Shown one piece after another: positions 16,792 to 25,367 of a stretch of 64,000 nt of DNA. The position numbers were made by a program, and so were the translations under genes. Under the pieces are notes generated by a model that saw only the letters and a list, made by a program, of their open reading frames with translations, did not search any database and had not been told where the DNA came from. This stretch comes from Aquabacterium lacunae (GTDB lineage: Bacteria > Pseudomonadota > Gammaproteobacteria > Burkholderiales > Burkholderiaceae_C): assembly GCF_004310865.1 (NCBI RefSeq), contig NZ_SIXI01000007.1, positions 62,001-126,000 on the forward strand, written 5' to 3'. Within the stretch, counting starts at the first letter, position 1, and each line of letters starts with the position of its first letter.

Positions 16792-17823
16792 CACCACGTT
16801 GGCGCGCACGCGCACGCCCAGAAACTGATCGGCCTGCCCCAAGCCATAGGCTGAATCGCGGTAGTACATGCCCAGAAACGCCTCACGCTGACCCAAGGGC
16901 AGCCCCGCCGAGTTGAACGACACCTGAACATTGGCGCTGCGCCCAGCCGCCAGGTGCGAGTCGCTGCCGCTCACGGTCAGGAAATTGAACCCATCGCGTT
17001 GCCCCTCAAGGGTGCGAGACATCAACGCAGCACCGGAGCCCACGAACGAGGGCGCCTGGTTGAACAGGCTGAACTGGGTGGCCAGGCTGGCGCCTTGTTG
17101 CACGTCACCCAGGTCAAGGGTGAGGGACTTGACGAGTGCGCCCGAGGCAAACGACAACTGGGCGTGAGGCGCGTAGGTGTACTGCACGTGTGCCAGCACG
17201 TTGGCGTTGTCAGTGAAAGTGGCCTCGGTGCCGTAATGCCGCGCCATCAGGAATGTGCTGAAGGTGGTGCTGGTTTGCAGCTGAACCCGGTTGGCACCAA
17301 ACACCTGCCAAGGGTCGAGGTTGACCGTGCCCGACTGTAGGCCGACCACCGTGGTGGACGAGCCAGTGCCACGGTGGCTGACCTTGCCACTGGCCTGGGC
17401 CAGCACTGTGCCACCCATGGACACGGTGGTGCCACCGCTAAGTTCGAGGAAAGGGTAAGGATAGCCGTAAGGTGGCTGGGGGCCGAGCTCCGTGACCGAC
17501 GGGGCGCTGGTGGCCACGCTCAGCTGAACTTGCCCGCCCACGCGGAGGCTGGCGCCTTGCAGCACGCCCAGGGCGGGGTCGAAGCCCCCCACGCTGTAGG
17601 TGGCCTGCTGCACATCGGTGCGGTAGTTGAAAAAATCAGTCTGGCGGCACCCGGTGGAATTGGCCGCGGTGTAGCAGCCCCAGGGGTAAGGGTTCAGCGC
17701 CGTGACGGTGCGCTGAACCAGCAGGTCAACTGGCGCCGAGACACTGTAGATGGCTTGTGCGTGGGCGGTAGACACACCTGTGAGCAGGGCCACCACAGCC
17801 CAGACGCGAACGGCATTTTTCAT
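16702..17823 (-). CDS. PEP-CTERM domain protein with PEA-type tail
   Basis: 373 residues starting MKNAVRVW, with GAGG about 8 bases before the ATG; the upstream extension runs through the neighbouring gene's terminator and is rejected. A signal peptide ends near AHAQ (about 22). The body is rich in Ser, Thr, Gly and Val and probably forms beta structure; no enzymatic motif is recognised. The tail is VPEAGSVALALAGAGVAAF followed by ARRRKQAA. Note Pro-Glu-Ala instead of Pro-Glu-Pro. The last 28 residues are identical to those of the next PEP-CTERM protein, and the DNA including the terminator is duplicated. Confidence 0.82.
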   Translation of the reverse strand: MKNAVRVWAVVALLTGVSTAHAQAIYSVSAPVDLLVQRTVTALNPYPWGCYTAANSTGCRQTDFFNYRTDVQQATYSVGGFDPALGVLQGASLRVGGQVQLSVATSAPSVTELGPQPPYGYPYPFLELSGGTTVSMGGTVLAQASGKVSHRGTGSSTTVVGLQSGTVNLDPWQVFGANRVQLQTSTTFSTFLMARHYGTEATFTDNANVLAHVQYTYAPHAQLSFASGALVKSLTLDLGDVQQGASLATQFSLFNQAPSFVGSGAALMSRTLEGQRDGFNFLTVSGSDSHLAAGRSANVQVSFNSAGLPLGQREAFLGMYYRDSAYGLGQADQFLGVRVRANVVAVPEAGSVALALAGAGVAAFAARRRKQAA

Positions 17824-17846
17824 GGCAGGCCTCAAACGTGTGCGTT

Positions 17847-18005
17847 TGAAAAAACCCGCCAGCCTGTGAAGGGTGGCGGGTTGACTGCAAGCCAGGCGCC
17901 TCAGGCGCAAGGGCTTCAGGCGGCTTGCTTGCGGCGACGGGCAGCGAAAGCCGCCACGCCAGCACCGGCCAGGGCCAGAGCGACGCTGCCGGCTTCGGGC
18001 ACGGC
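17847..18005. repeat. 159-bp direct repeat, copy B
   Basis: This is the partner of 16633-16791, at a constant offset of 1214 bases, with two visible mismatches (near 17894 and 17909). It holds the terminator and the tail codons of the PEP-CTERM gene at 17916. Homology starts and stops abruptly at both ends. Confidence 0.9.
17849..17880 (-). terminator. Intrinsic terminator for the PEP-CTERM gene at 17916
   Basis: The stem CCCGCCA / TGGCGGG followed on the minus strand by six T residues is identical to the terminator at 16635-16666. It lies in the 92-base gap before the next minus-strand gene, so the two adjacent PEP-CTERM genes are probably separate transcription units. Confidence 0.8.
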
Positions 18006-18416
18006 AGCCGCAGTGACGCTGCCGGTGACGTAGCCGATGCCTTCGGTGTCGAGGGCGAAACGCACGCGGTAGTCACCAGCGCTCAGGCCCGAGAAGCTGA
18101 AGGAGCTGCTGGGGTTCAGGGTGGTGGTGGCCACGGTGCTGAAGGTGCTGGGAGCGGTCAGCTTCTGCAGGGTGATGCCGGTGACGTCGATGGGGTCACC
18201 GAAACCAACCAGCGCGCCCGAGAACGTGAAGGGGTTGGCGCCCGACAAGGTGAACTTGTAGTAGCTGGAGAACGATGGGCCGCCAAAGGCAGCGCCCAAC
18301 ACGAACTTGTTGACCGGGTTGGTACCCAGGTTGGTACTGGCCATGGCCAGTTGGGCGTTGGCGTGACCGATGGAGACGGCAGCCAACACACCCAGGGCGA
18401 GGTGTTTGAGTTTCAC
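17916..18416 (-). CDS. Small PEP-CTERM domain protein with PEA-type tail
   Basis: 166 residues. No ATG fits; the GTG at 18416 (MKLKHLALGVL, with AAAGGT about 8 bases upstream) gives a clean signal peptide ending at ANAQ (about 22). The body (SYYKFTLSGANPFTFSG, about 51-67) loosely recalls small FxDxF-type PEP-CTERM proteins of betaproteobacteria, but the match is weak. The tail VPEAGSVALALAGAGVAAF plus ARRRKQAA is identical to that of the gene at 16702, down to the DNA. It is probably an exosortase substrate. It diverges from an AraC-type regulator across a 401-base gap. Confidence 0.8.
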   Translation of the reverse strand: MKLKHLALGVLAAVSIGHANAQLAMASTNLGTNPVNKFVLGAAFGGPSFSSYYKFTLSGANPFTFSGALVGFGDPIDVTGITLQKLTAPSTFSTVATTTLNPSSSFSFSGLSAGDYRVRFALDTEGIGYVTGSVTAAAVPEAGSVALALAGAGVAAFAARRRKQAA

Positions 18417-18817
18417 GGTGTGAACCTTTCGGGTCTTGAGTGGATTGGCGTGCAGTACTGCTTGGGACCTGCTGCCACGCATGCACGTGCAAAGCAAGTT
18501 GCATGCGCGCAGGTAAATGCCTGCTTGAATGATTTTTTCACACTGACGGTGCTTTTGACCCCCCCTGAATGGGCTGTGCAAGAGGGTGGATGTGCCAATC
18601 GGCTCCCCCTTGGTGCGCACAACCTGCCGCAATTGCACCGGCATGGAGCCACAGGGTGCGTCCGGAAAACATGGTGCTCAAGGGGAAAGCCCGAGCGCCG
18701 GCGGCGGATTTACAAAGGAATGCGGACAGTTGCAACAGTGGGGCAGACATAATCGGTTCAGCTTGGTCGGGCACAAGTGTGTAGAAGTCCCATGCCCGAG
18801 GCTGAATCGAGACAGTA
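18417..18817. promoter_or_regulatory. Divergent intergenic region between a PEP-CTERM gene and an AraC regulator
   Basis: 401 bases without a convincing gene. It must hold the promoters of both divergent genes. A possible -10 element, CATAAT, lies at 18748-18753 on the plus strand, about 65 bases before the regulator, but no good -35 is at standard spacing. An AraC protein encoded next to a divergent target often regulates it, so this stretch is a reasonable place for its operator (inference). Confidence 0.4.
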
Positions 18818-19903
18818 ATGACGCACTCCGTGAAGCTCCCTGCCTGGGATTTCCGCCGTGGCATGGCCACGGCCCGTGTGATGACCCAGGTGGGCTGTGA
18901 ACGTGGCGCACCGCTGGAGGTGCTGCTGCACCAGACCGGCATCGCGCCCGAGCATCTGGAAGATCCGCATGCCGAAATCGAGGCCGCGCAAGAGATCCAG
19001 CTGATCCGCAACCTGCTGCACGCGCTGGGCAACCCGGCCGACCTGGGGGTGGAGGTGGGCAAGCGCTACAAGCTGACCACCTATGGCCTGTGGGGCTTTG
19101 CCCTGTTGAGCAGCCCCACCCTGGGCGATGCGATGAACCTGGGGCTGCGCATGATGAACCAGACCTTCTCGCTGACCCGGCACAGCATGCAGCAGGTGGG
19201 TGACCAGGTGCACGTGGTGTACTTCGACGAGCACCTGCCCCCCGATGTGCGCCGCTTCGTGATGGACCGCGACCGCGCCATGGGCCCCACGGTGCAGCGC
19301 GAGGTGCTGGGCCGCCCGGTGGCCTACAGCGCGGTGGACATGAAGCAGCCCGAGCCCGATGCCGCCCAGGTGGCGCGCCTGACCGAGCTGTTCGGTGTGT
19401 GCCCCACGTTCGGCGCCACGCAGCACCGCAGCATTTTCCCGGCCGCGCTGCTGAGCGAACGCCTGCCCCAGGCCGACCCGCACACGGCCCGCCTGTGCGA
19501 AGACATGTGCCGCGAACTGGTGGAGGCCCGCAACAGCCGCCGCACCGGCGTGGCCGCCAAGGTGCGAGACCGCCTGCTGCGCACACCCGGCCACATCCCG
19601 GACATGGAGCAGATTGCCGCCGAAATGCACATGACCTCGCGCACGCTGCGCCGCCACCTGACGGCCGAAGGCGCCACCTTCCGTGGCCTGCTGGAAGAAG
19701 TGCGCAGCACGCTGGCGGTGGAGCTGATGGCCCGCGCCCGCCTGACGCACGGTGAGATTGCCGAGCGCCTGGGCTATGCCGACGTGACCACGTTCATCGA
19801 GGCGTTTCGCCGCTGGAAAGGCATGCCACCCAGCGAGTACCGCCGCCAGCAGGGCCTGCGCCCCAGCCACGGCCGCCTGAACCGCCCGATGCTGCGCGCC
19901 TGA
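18818..19903 (+). CDS. AraC family transcriptional regulator
   Basis: 361 residues. The N-terminal two thirds match the ligand-binding domain of the Arabinose_bd type (segment TTYGLWGFALLSSPTLGDAM, about 87-106). The C-terminal 100 residues hold the two helix-turn-helix units of AraC proteins (MEQIAAEMHMTSRTLRRHL and GEIAERLGYADVTTFIEAFR). The ligand is unknown. The divergent PEP-CTERM gene at 17916 is a possible target. The transcript ends at a strong terminator. Two further AraC genes of the same architecture lie at 39833 and 40996. Confidence 0.9.
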   Translation: MTHSVKLPAWDFRRGMATARVMTQVGCERGAPLEVLLHQTGIAPEHLEDPHAEIEAAQEIQLIRNLLHALGNPADLGVEVGKRYKLTTYGLWGFALLSSPTLGDAMNLGLRMMNQTFSLTRHSMQQVGDQVHVVYFDEHLPPDVRRFVMDRDRAMGPTVQREVLGRPVAYSAVDMKQPEPDAAQVARLTELFGVCPTFGATQHRSIFPAALLSERLPQADPHTARLCEDMCRELVEARNSRRTGVAAKVRDRLLRTPGHIPDMEQIAAEMHMTSRTLRRHLTAEGATFRGLLEEVRSTLAVELMARARLTHGEIAERLGYADVTTFIEAFRRWKGMPPSEYRRQQGLRPSHGRLNRPMLRA

Positions 19904-19925
19904 CGCGGGCATCATGCGGAGAGAA

Positions 19926-19951
19926 AACACCGGGCTTGCCCGGTGTTTTTT
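19926..19951 (+). terminator. Intrinsic terminator after the AraC gene
   Basis: AACACCGGGC and GCCCGGTGTT form a near-perfect hairpin followed by a run of T, 23 bases after the stop. It is among the clearest terminators in the window and also shows that the longer upstream frame of the next gene is not used. Confidence 0.9.
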
Positions 19952-20018
19952 GTCATGCGCACACAGCTGCCAAGGCCTAGACTGCATGCATTGCTACCTA
20001 GAGTCTGCGGGCCACTTC

Positions 20019-20840
20019 ATGAGCATCGACCCCAAGCTGCGGGAACTGAACATCGACCTGCCCGCCTGCCCCGCCACGTTGGTGAAGCTGTCTTTGATGA
20101 TGGCCGACGACAATGTGTGCGTGGCCGACATGGCCACCCTGATCGAGGGCGACATGGCCTTGTCATCGGCCGTGGTGCGCACTGTGAATTCGGCCTTGTT
20201 CGGACTGCTCAAGCGCGTGGAAACCGTGCACGACGGGGTGCGCTACCTGGGCATGGCGCAGGTGGCGTCTCTGACCTACGAGATTGGCCTGCGCGGCGCC
20301 TTCCCGCCTTCGCCTTTGTTGCAGGCCCTGTGGGACCGTGCCGGCATTCGGGGCATGGCCATGGGCCGCATTGCGCGCCAGATGGACGTGGACCCCTGGC
20401 TGGCGCATTCGGTGGGCCTGTTTGCCGAAAGCGGCCGCGCCGTGCTGTACGCCTACGACCGCGCCAAGTACACCCACCTGAGCGACACCGCCCCCGATGA
20501 GGATGCCCTGGCTGCCGCCGAGATCGAGGCCTTCGGCGTGAGCCATTCGGCCCTGGGTGGCGCCATGTGCCAGGCGTGGGGGCTGGCGCGCGATGTGGCC
20601 GATGCGGTGCGGGCACGCGACAGCGAGCCCACCGGCTGGAAAGAAGAACGGCTGGTGGTGCGCAAGCTGCTGACCATTGGCGCGGCGGTTGACACCCTGC
20701 TGCTGGCCGACGAGCGGCCCGCGAACACGGCCGCCTTCTGGGAAGGCATGCAACCCATCGCCATCGACGTGGGCCTGCACTTCGAAGCCTTCCAGCTGGC
20801 CACCCAGCGGGTGTGCGATCGGCTGAACATGCCGGGTTGA
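20019..20840 (+). CDS. HDOD domain protein
   Basis: 273 residues from the ATG at 20019 (MSIDPKLRELN); an ATG at 19986 would add 11 residues, and earlier starts overlap the terminator. The body is an HDOD domain: LPACPATLVKLSLMM, then DMALSSAVVRTVNSALFG (about 47-64) and YLGMAQVASLTYEIGL. HDOD proteins are HD-like output domains lacking full metal ligands, linked to signalling and stress responses. Here there is no receiver or GGDEF domain, so the input is unknown. It sits between an AraC regulator and two PEP-CTERM genes. Confidence 0.85.
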   Translation: MSIDPKLRELNIDLPACPATLVKLSLMMADDNVCVADMATLIEGDMALSSAVVRTVNSALFGLLKRVETVHDGVRYLGMAQVASLTYEIGLRGAFPPSPLLQALWDRAGIRGMAMGRIARQMDVDPWLAHSVGLFAESGRAVLYAYDRAKYTHLSDTAPDEDALAAAEIEAFGVSHSALGGAMCQAWGLARDVADAVRARDSEPTGWKEERLVVRKLLTIGAAVDTLLLADERPANTAAFWEGMQPIAIDVGLHFEAFQLATQRVCDRLNMPG

Positions 20841-20985
20841 CCCTGCGGCGCAGGCGCATCAGCCAAGGGTAATCCCACCCCCCATGGCGAGGGACATGCG
20901 CGCCGAAACATGCCGTCACAGCTTGTGCAGGCATTGAACGAAGTCCGTTTGCCTGAAAAAATCCTGGTCAAGGGAGAGGCAAACC

Positions 20986-22131
20986 ATGCAAGCCATCAAG
21001 AAGTCCGGGCTCGCGATCGCCATGAGCACCATGCTCGGCGTCGTTTTCACGCCCCACGTGCACGCACAGATCTCGGCATCAGCCAGCCTGACCGGGCTGC
21101 AGTTCCAGTTGTTCGACCTGAACACCTCGGACAACATCACGCCTTACGCGAACATCAGCGGCTACCTGGAAAGCGCCCTGTATGGCATGCCAGCAGAGGG
21201 CGAAACCTGGGGCACCACGACCTACAGCGCCTTGCAAGCCGGCAGCGGCAGCCTGCTGGCCATGGCCAACAATGGCTCGGTGGCGGTGGGTGCGGGCACC
21301 GTGAGCAGCAATGTGCAGTTCACGGCTGAAGACATCAACAGCCCCTTTCACAAACAGACCTACGACGGCTACTATTACACGGTGTCGGGTCAAGACGTGA
21401 ACCCCGGAACGGGCCTGCTGACCAACTACCAGGACGTGTACACCCAGCAGACCACCCAGGTGAACGTGGACGGCACGGGCTCGCATTACAGCTTTCAAAG
21501 CCGTGAAGAAGAGTTCGGCACCACCTACGACAGCTTCGCCACCGTGACATTGAGCCCGGGCACCATGCTGATGGTGCGCGGCCTGGCCACGGTGAGCACC
21601 CGCGCCGACAGCCAGTCGCTGGCGGACGCGCTGACGCAGGCGGGCTATTCGACCGACGAGACCTCGCTGAGGGCCTCGGTGACGGCCAGCCATGTGCTGG
21701 AGTTGGCGCGCGGCGAGACGTTCACCGAAAACGCCGGCGGCCCAGGTGGTGGTGCCTACGACAACCATTACAACCGGATGGCCTTGCAGGGCAACACGTC
21801 TTTCTCGAACTGGGGCATTTCGGGCTTGCCTGAAGATGCCGCCTTGATGCTGCGCGAAGACAGCACCAGCACCGAGCTGTTCACCTCGTACGAAAACTTT
21901 TCGGACCAGGACGTGACGCTGAATTTGCTGTACGAGCAAGTGGTGCGCGTGAATGTGGAGGGCAGCCTGTACAACCAGACTGTGACGCGCTATTGGGGTG
22001 ATGTGGTGGATGTGCCGACGGCGCCGGTGATCCCGGAGCCTGGCACCTGGGCCCTGATGGGGCTGGGCCTGGGCGCTGTGGCGCTGGCCCGTCGCCGCCA
22101 GACGCTGATCAACACCCAGGCTCAGGCCTGA
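20986..22131 (+). CDS. PEP-CTERM domain protein, tandem paralogue 1
   Basis: 381 residues. GGGAGAGG lies about 7 bases before the ATG. A signal peptide ends near VHAQ (about 25). The mature N-terminus ISASASLTGLQFQLFDL is shared in pattern with the next protein (FSASASLNNLRIRLIDL), so the two are paralogues from a tandem duplication. The body is polar, Ser/Thr/Gly-rich and free of recognised domains. The tail VIPEPGTWALMGLGLGAVAL then ARRR is a canonical PEP-CTERM signal, followed by a further 11 residues. It is a probable exosortase substrate. Confidence 0.85.
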   Translation: MQAIKKSGLAIAMSTMLGVVFTPHVHAQISASASLTGLQFQLFDLNTSDNITPYANISGYLESALYGMPAEGETWGTTTYSALQAGSGSLLAMANNGSVAVGAGTVSSNVQFTAEDINSPFHKQTYDGYYYTVSGQDVNPGTGLLTNYQDVYTQQTTQVNVDGTGSHYSFQSREEEFGTTYDSFATVTLSPGTMLMVRGLATVSTRADSQSLADALTQAGYSTDETSLRASVTASHVLELARGETFTENAGGPGGGAYDNHYNRMALQGNTSFSNWGISGLPEDAALMLREDSTSTELFTSYENFSDQDVTLNLLYEQVVRVNVEGSLYNQTVTRYWGDVVDVPTAPVIPEPGTWALMGLGLGAVALARRRQTLINTQAQA

Positions 22132-22154
22132 CACGCACACGGAAAGCCCCCACC

Positions 22155-23333
22155 ATGAAGTTCTCTGCCATCGCCCGTGTGACCGCCCTGATGTGTCTGG
22201 GCCTGGGCCTGCAAACCAGCGCGTCGGCGCAAGATGCCTTCAGTGCCAGCGCCAGCCTGAACAACCTGCGCATTCGCCTGATCGACCTGGCCCCCAACGA
22301 CGGCGTGACGCCGTCGATCAGCGTGAACGGCACGAGCCTGTCGCTGTCGGCCGACCAGACCCCATGGGGCGGCAACCCGGTGAGCTGGGTGTGGTTGCAA
22401 GATTCGCCCGCGGCTGTGACGTCGCCGACGTCGGTGTCGCTGCAAGACGTCTTCAACCCCGCCACCCCGAGCCTGGCCGTGCAGGGCACTGTGGCCGGCA
22501 CCAGCGCCACCCTTGGCAACAGCTGGACGGCATCGAGCCGCCTGACCGCCGAGGCACTGGCGAACAGCCCGGTGCAAACCGTGCAGTACGTGACCACCAA
22601 CCCCAACACCCCTGGCTTTGACCCGGCCACGGGTGCGCTGATCTGGGGCACCGAGACCACCACGCGCGAAGAGCTGGTGCGCAGCAACACCGCCGCCGTG
22701 TCCAGCCAGGTGACCTACAACCCCGAAACGGGCGAAGAGCCAACGTTCACGCTGAGTGCCAACACGCTGATGGTGCTGGAAGGCACGGCCACGGTGAGCG
22801 CCCAGATCGACAAGGGCCGTGTGGACTCGTTCATGAGCACGCTGTCGCCCGACAGTACGCTGAAGGGCTGGGCGCAAGCCCAGATGGTGATGGCGCTGGG
22901 CACCGGGGCCTATGTGAACCCCACGCCCGGCACCTCGCTGGACACACAGCGCACGTCGGAACAGCAGTTGTCTGCGGGGCTGGCATTTGACCCCAGCGGC
23001 GCGTTTTCGAAGCGCAGCGCGGGCGGCAGCTACGAGCTGTTCGACCCCAGCGAGCAAACCGCCGACGGCATCGTGACCGCGAGTGGCAGCCGCACGTTCA
23101 CCTTGAGCTACGCGAACGGGGCGTCGGCTGATGCCCTGGTGTACTTCTACATGAGCCAGAGCGCCGCGGCCGTTGAAGAGATGGTGACCGCGGGCGATGT
23201 GACGGTGACGTTCACCCCCAACCTGCCCACGGTGCCGAGCATTCCTGAACCGGGCACCTGGGCCCAGATGGGCCTGGGCCTGGCTGCCGTGGCCTGGGCC
23301 GTGCGCCGGGGCCGACGCGCACGCGTGTCCTGA
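22155..23333 (+). CDS. PEP-CTERM domain protein, tandem paralogue 2
   Basis: 392 residues starting 23 bases after the first paralogue, same strand and probably the same transcript. A signal peptide ends near ASAQ (about 25), followed by the shared SASASLNNLRIRLIDL segment. The tail is SIPEPGTWAQMGLGLAAVAW then VRRGRRARVS. The two proteins agree in their mature N-termini and tails but have drifted strongly between, suggesting an old duplication. No enzymatic motif is recognised. The gene ends in the short inverted repeat GACAACC-CA-GGTTGTC overlapping the stop codon. Confidence 0.85.
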   Translation: MKFSAIARVTALMCLGLGLQTSASAQDAFSASASLNNLRIRLIDLAPNDGVTPSISVNGTSLSLSADQTPWGGNPVSWVWLQDSPAAVTSPTSVSLQDVFNPATPSLAVQGTVAGTSATLGNSWTASSRLTAEALANSPVQTVQYVTTNPNTPGFDPATGALIWGTETTTREELVRSNTAAVSSQVTYNPETGEEPTFTLSANTLMVLEGTATVSAQIDKGRVDSFMSTLSPDSTLKGWAQAQMVMALGTGAYVNPTPGTSLDTQRTSEQQLSAGLAFDPSGAFSKRSAGGSYELFDPSEQTADGIVTASGSRTFTLSYANGASADALVYFYMSQSAAAVEEMVTAGDVTVTFTPNLPTVPSIPEPGTWAQMGLGLAAVAWAVRRGRRARVS

Positions 23334-23468
23334 CAACCCAGGTTGTCGGGCGAAGGTGTCGGGTGTGAGCCACGCCCCTCGCCTTTTGCATGGTGGAATT
23401 GGGACAAAGCCCCCCTCGTGAGGGCTAATCCCCTTTCAGCGGGTGAAGTTTTCGCCGATACCTGCTGG

Positions 23469-25367
23469 ATGACTGTTGAGGCACCCACGTCCCGGCTGAT
23501 GGCCGAGGACCCCCAGCTGCTGGCGCTGATGGACGCCGAGCGGCTTCGCATGCTGTTTGCCCCCATGATCCAGATCACGGTGGTGGGCAGCCTGGTGGCC
23601 TTGGCCCTGACCGTGGTGGTGAGCACGGTGTTGCCTTTGTGGCTCACCTTGAGCTGGGCCGCCATGCCCTTGCTGGCCGGTGCTGTGCGTTTGTGGCTGA
23701 CGCTGGCCTTTCAGCGGCAGACCGAGATCCGCCACCCCGAGCGCTGGTTGAAACGCCTGACCTGGGTGACAGGCCTCAACGGGCTGGCCTGGGGCCTGGC
23801 CGCCGTGATGATCATGCCGGTGGACGACCTGGTGACGTCGTCGGTGATCGTGTGCACGCTGGTGGGCGCTGCGGCCTTGTCATGCTTCACCCTGCAGTCC
23901 AGCGTGCAGGCCAATGTGGCCATGACCTTGCCCCTGATGGCGCCCACAGCCGTGATGCTGCTGTCGCGCATGGACCCTTTCGGTGTGTTCGGCGGGCTGG
24001 GCACTGCGGCCTTGGGCCTGTTCCTGGTGCTGGAGGGTCGGCGTGCCGAACGGCGCATCACCGAGTTGCTGTGGTTGCGCTTCACGACCGACCGCATCTC
24101 GCGGGAGCGGGCCGAAGCCCTGGTGCTGGCACGGCAGAACGCCGAAACCAAAGACCAGTTTGTGGCCACCATGAGCCACGAGATGCGCACGCCACTGCAT
24201 GGCATCTTGGGGCTGGCCGATGTGATCCAGCGCCGTCTGCCGGCGCGTGTGGGGCCGCTGGCCGATGCCCGTCAGCACGCTCAGCTGATCCAGCGCAGCG
24301 GCCAACACCTGCTGGCCCTGATCAATGATGTGCTCGATTTTTCGCGCATTGAAGCCGGGCGGATGCGCTTGACACCCGTCGCGATGGACCTGCACAGCCT
24401 CGTTTCAGACGTGATGGCCCTGTCGCGCGTGACCGCCGAACGCAAGGGGCTGGTGCTGGAGATGCGCATGGAACTGCCCGTGCCATGCTGGGTGTGGGGC
24501 GACAGCGCTCGCCTGCGGCAGGTGCTGTTCAACCTGATCGGCAATGCCGTGAAATTCACCGACCAGGGGCATGTGCAGGTGACAGCACAGCGCACCAGCG
24601 TGGACACCGTGACCTTGACGGTGGAGGACACGGGCATCGGGATCCCGGCCGACATGCTGGACAAGGTGTTCGACCCCTTCCAGCAGGTCGATGGCAGCTT
24701 TGGGCGCAAGTACCAGGGCACCGGACTGGGCCTGACCATTTCGCGCGAGATCGTGCGGGCCATGGGCGGCGACCTGCTGTGCCGCAGCACCCAGGGCAAG
24801 GGCTCGACGTTCTGGCTGGAGGTGCAGCTGCCGCCCTGCGCGGCCCCCACCCACCCCGTGTCTGCAGAGCTCGACGACATGAGCACCCTGCCAGGCACCT
24901 GGGTGGAAAGCGCTGCGATGCCGCTGACGTCCGATGGGGCCGCCCCCAATCCCACAGCGAACCCAGGCCTTCGGGGCCATGTGCTGCTGGTGGAAGACAA
25001 CGCGGTCAATGCGCTGGTGGCCGAAGCCACGCTGCATGACCTGGGGCTGACGGTGTCGATGGCCACGCGCGGCCACGAGGCCTTGCAGATGCTGACCGAT
25101 GGCCCGCACAGCTTCGATGTGGTGCTGATGGACTGTCAGATGCCCGAGATGGACGGCCTCGAAGTGACCCGCCGCTTGCGCGCGCACGAGCGCGAAGCCG
25201 GCTTGCCCAATGTGCCGGTGGTGGCGCTGACCGCCAACACCGGCGCCCAGGACCGTGCCCAGTGCACGGCTGCTGGCATGGACGATCACCTGGCCAAGCC
25301 TTTTTCATCAAATGACCTGGCTCAGGTGCTGCAACGGCACCTGGTGCCGCGCAGCGTCACTGCTTGA
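23469..25367 (+). CDS. Hybrid sensor histidine kinase / response regulator
   Basis: 632 residues from the ATG at 23469 (MTVEAPTSRL). Five or six membrane helices fill about residues 31-190 with no obvious periplasmic sensor domain. The kinase core follows: HisKA with His237 in ATMSHEMRTPLHG, N box FNLIGNAVKFT, G1 DTGIGIP and G2 GTGLGL. A receiver domain closes the protein, with the acceptor Asp in VVLMDCQMPEMDG. The signal is unknown. The gene follows two PEP-CTERM genes on the same strand, and its end overlaps the convergent YceI gene by 11 bases. Confidence 0.92.
   Translation: MTVEAPTSRLMAEDPQLLALMDAERLRMLFAPMIQITVVGSLVALALTVVVSTVLPLWLTLSWAAMPLLAGAVRLWLTLAFQRQTEIRHPERWLKRLTWVTGLNGLAWGLAAVMIMPVDDLVTSSVIVCTLVGAAALSCFTLQSSVQANVAMTLPLMAPTAVMLLSRMDPFGVFGGLGTAALGLFLVLEGRRAERRITELLWLRFTTDRISRERAEALVLARQNAETKDQFVATMSHEMRTPLHGILGLADVIQRRLPARVGPLADARQHAQLIQRSGQHLLALINDVLDFSRIEAGRMRLTPVAMDLHSLVSDVMALSRVTAERKGLVLEMRMELPVPCWVWGDSARLRQVLFNLIGNAVKFTDQGHVQVTAQRTSVDTVTLTVEDTGIGIPADMLDKVFDPFQQVDGSFGRKYQGTGLGLTISREIVRAMGGDLLCRSTQGKGSTFWLEVQLPPCAAPTHPVSAELDDMSTLPGTWVESAAMPLTSDGAAPNPTANPGLRGHVLLVEDNAVNALVAEATLHDLGLTVSMATRGHEALQMLTDGPHSFDVVLMDCQMPEMDGLEVTRRLRAHEREAGLPNVPVVALTANTGAQDRAQCTAAGMDDHLAKPFSSNDLAQVLQRHLVPRSVTA

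Noticed and set aside
23332-23347. GACAACC-CA-GGTTGTC as terminator after the second tandem PEP-CTERM gene
   Set aside because: The stem is short, has a 2-base loop and no following T run.
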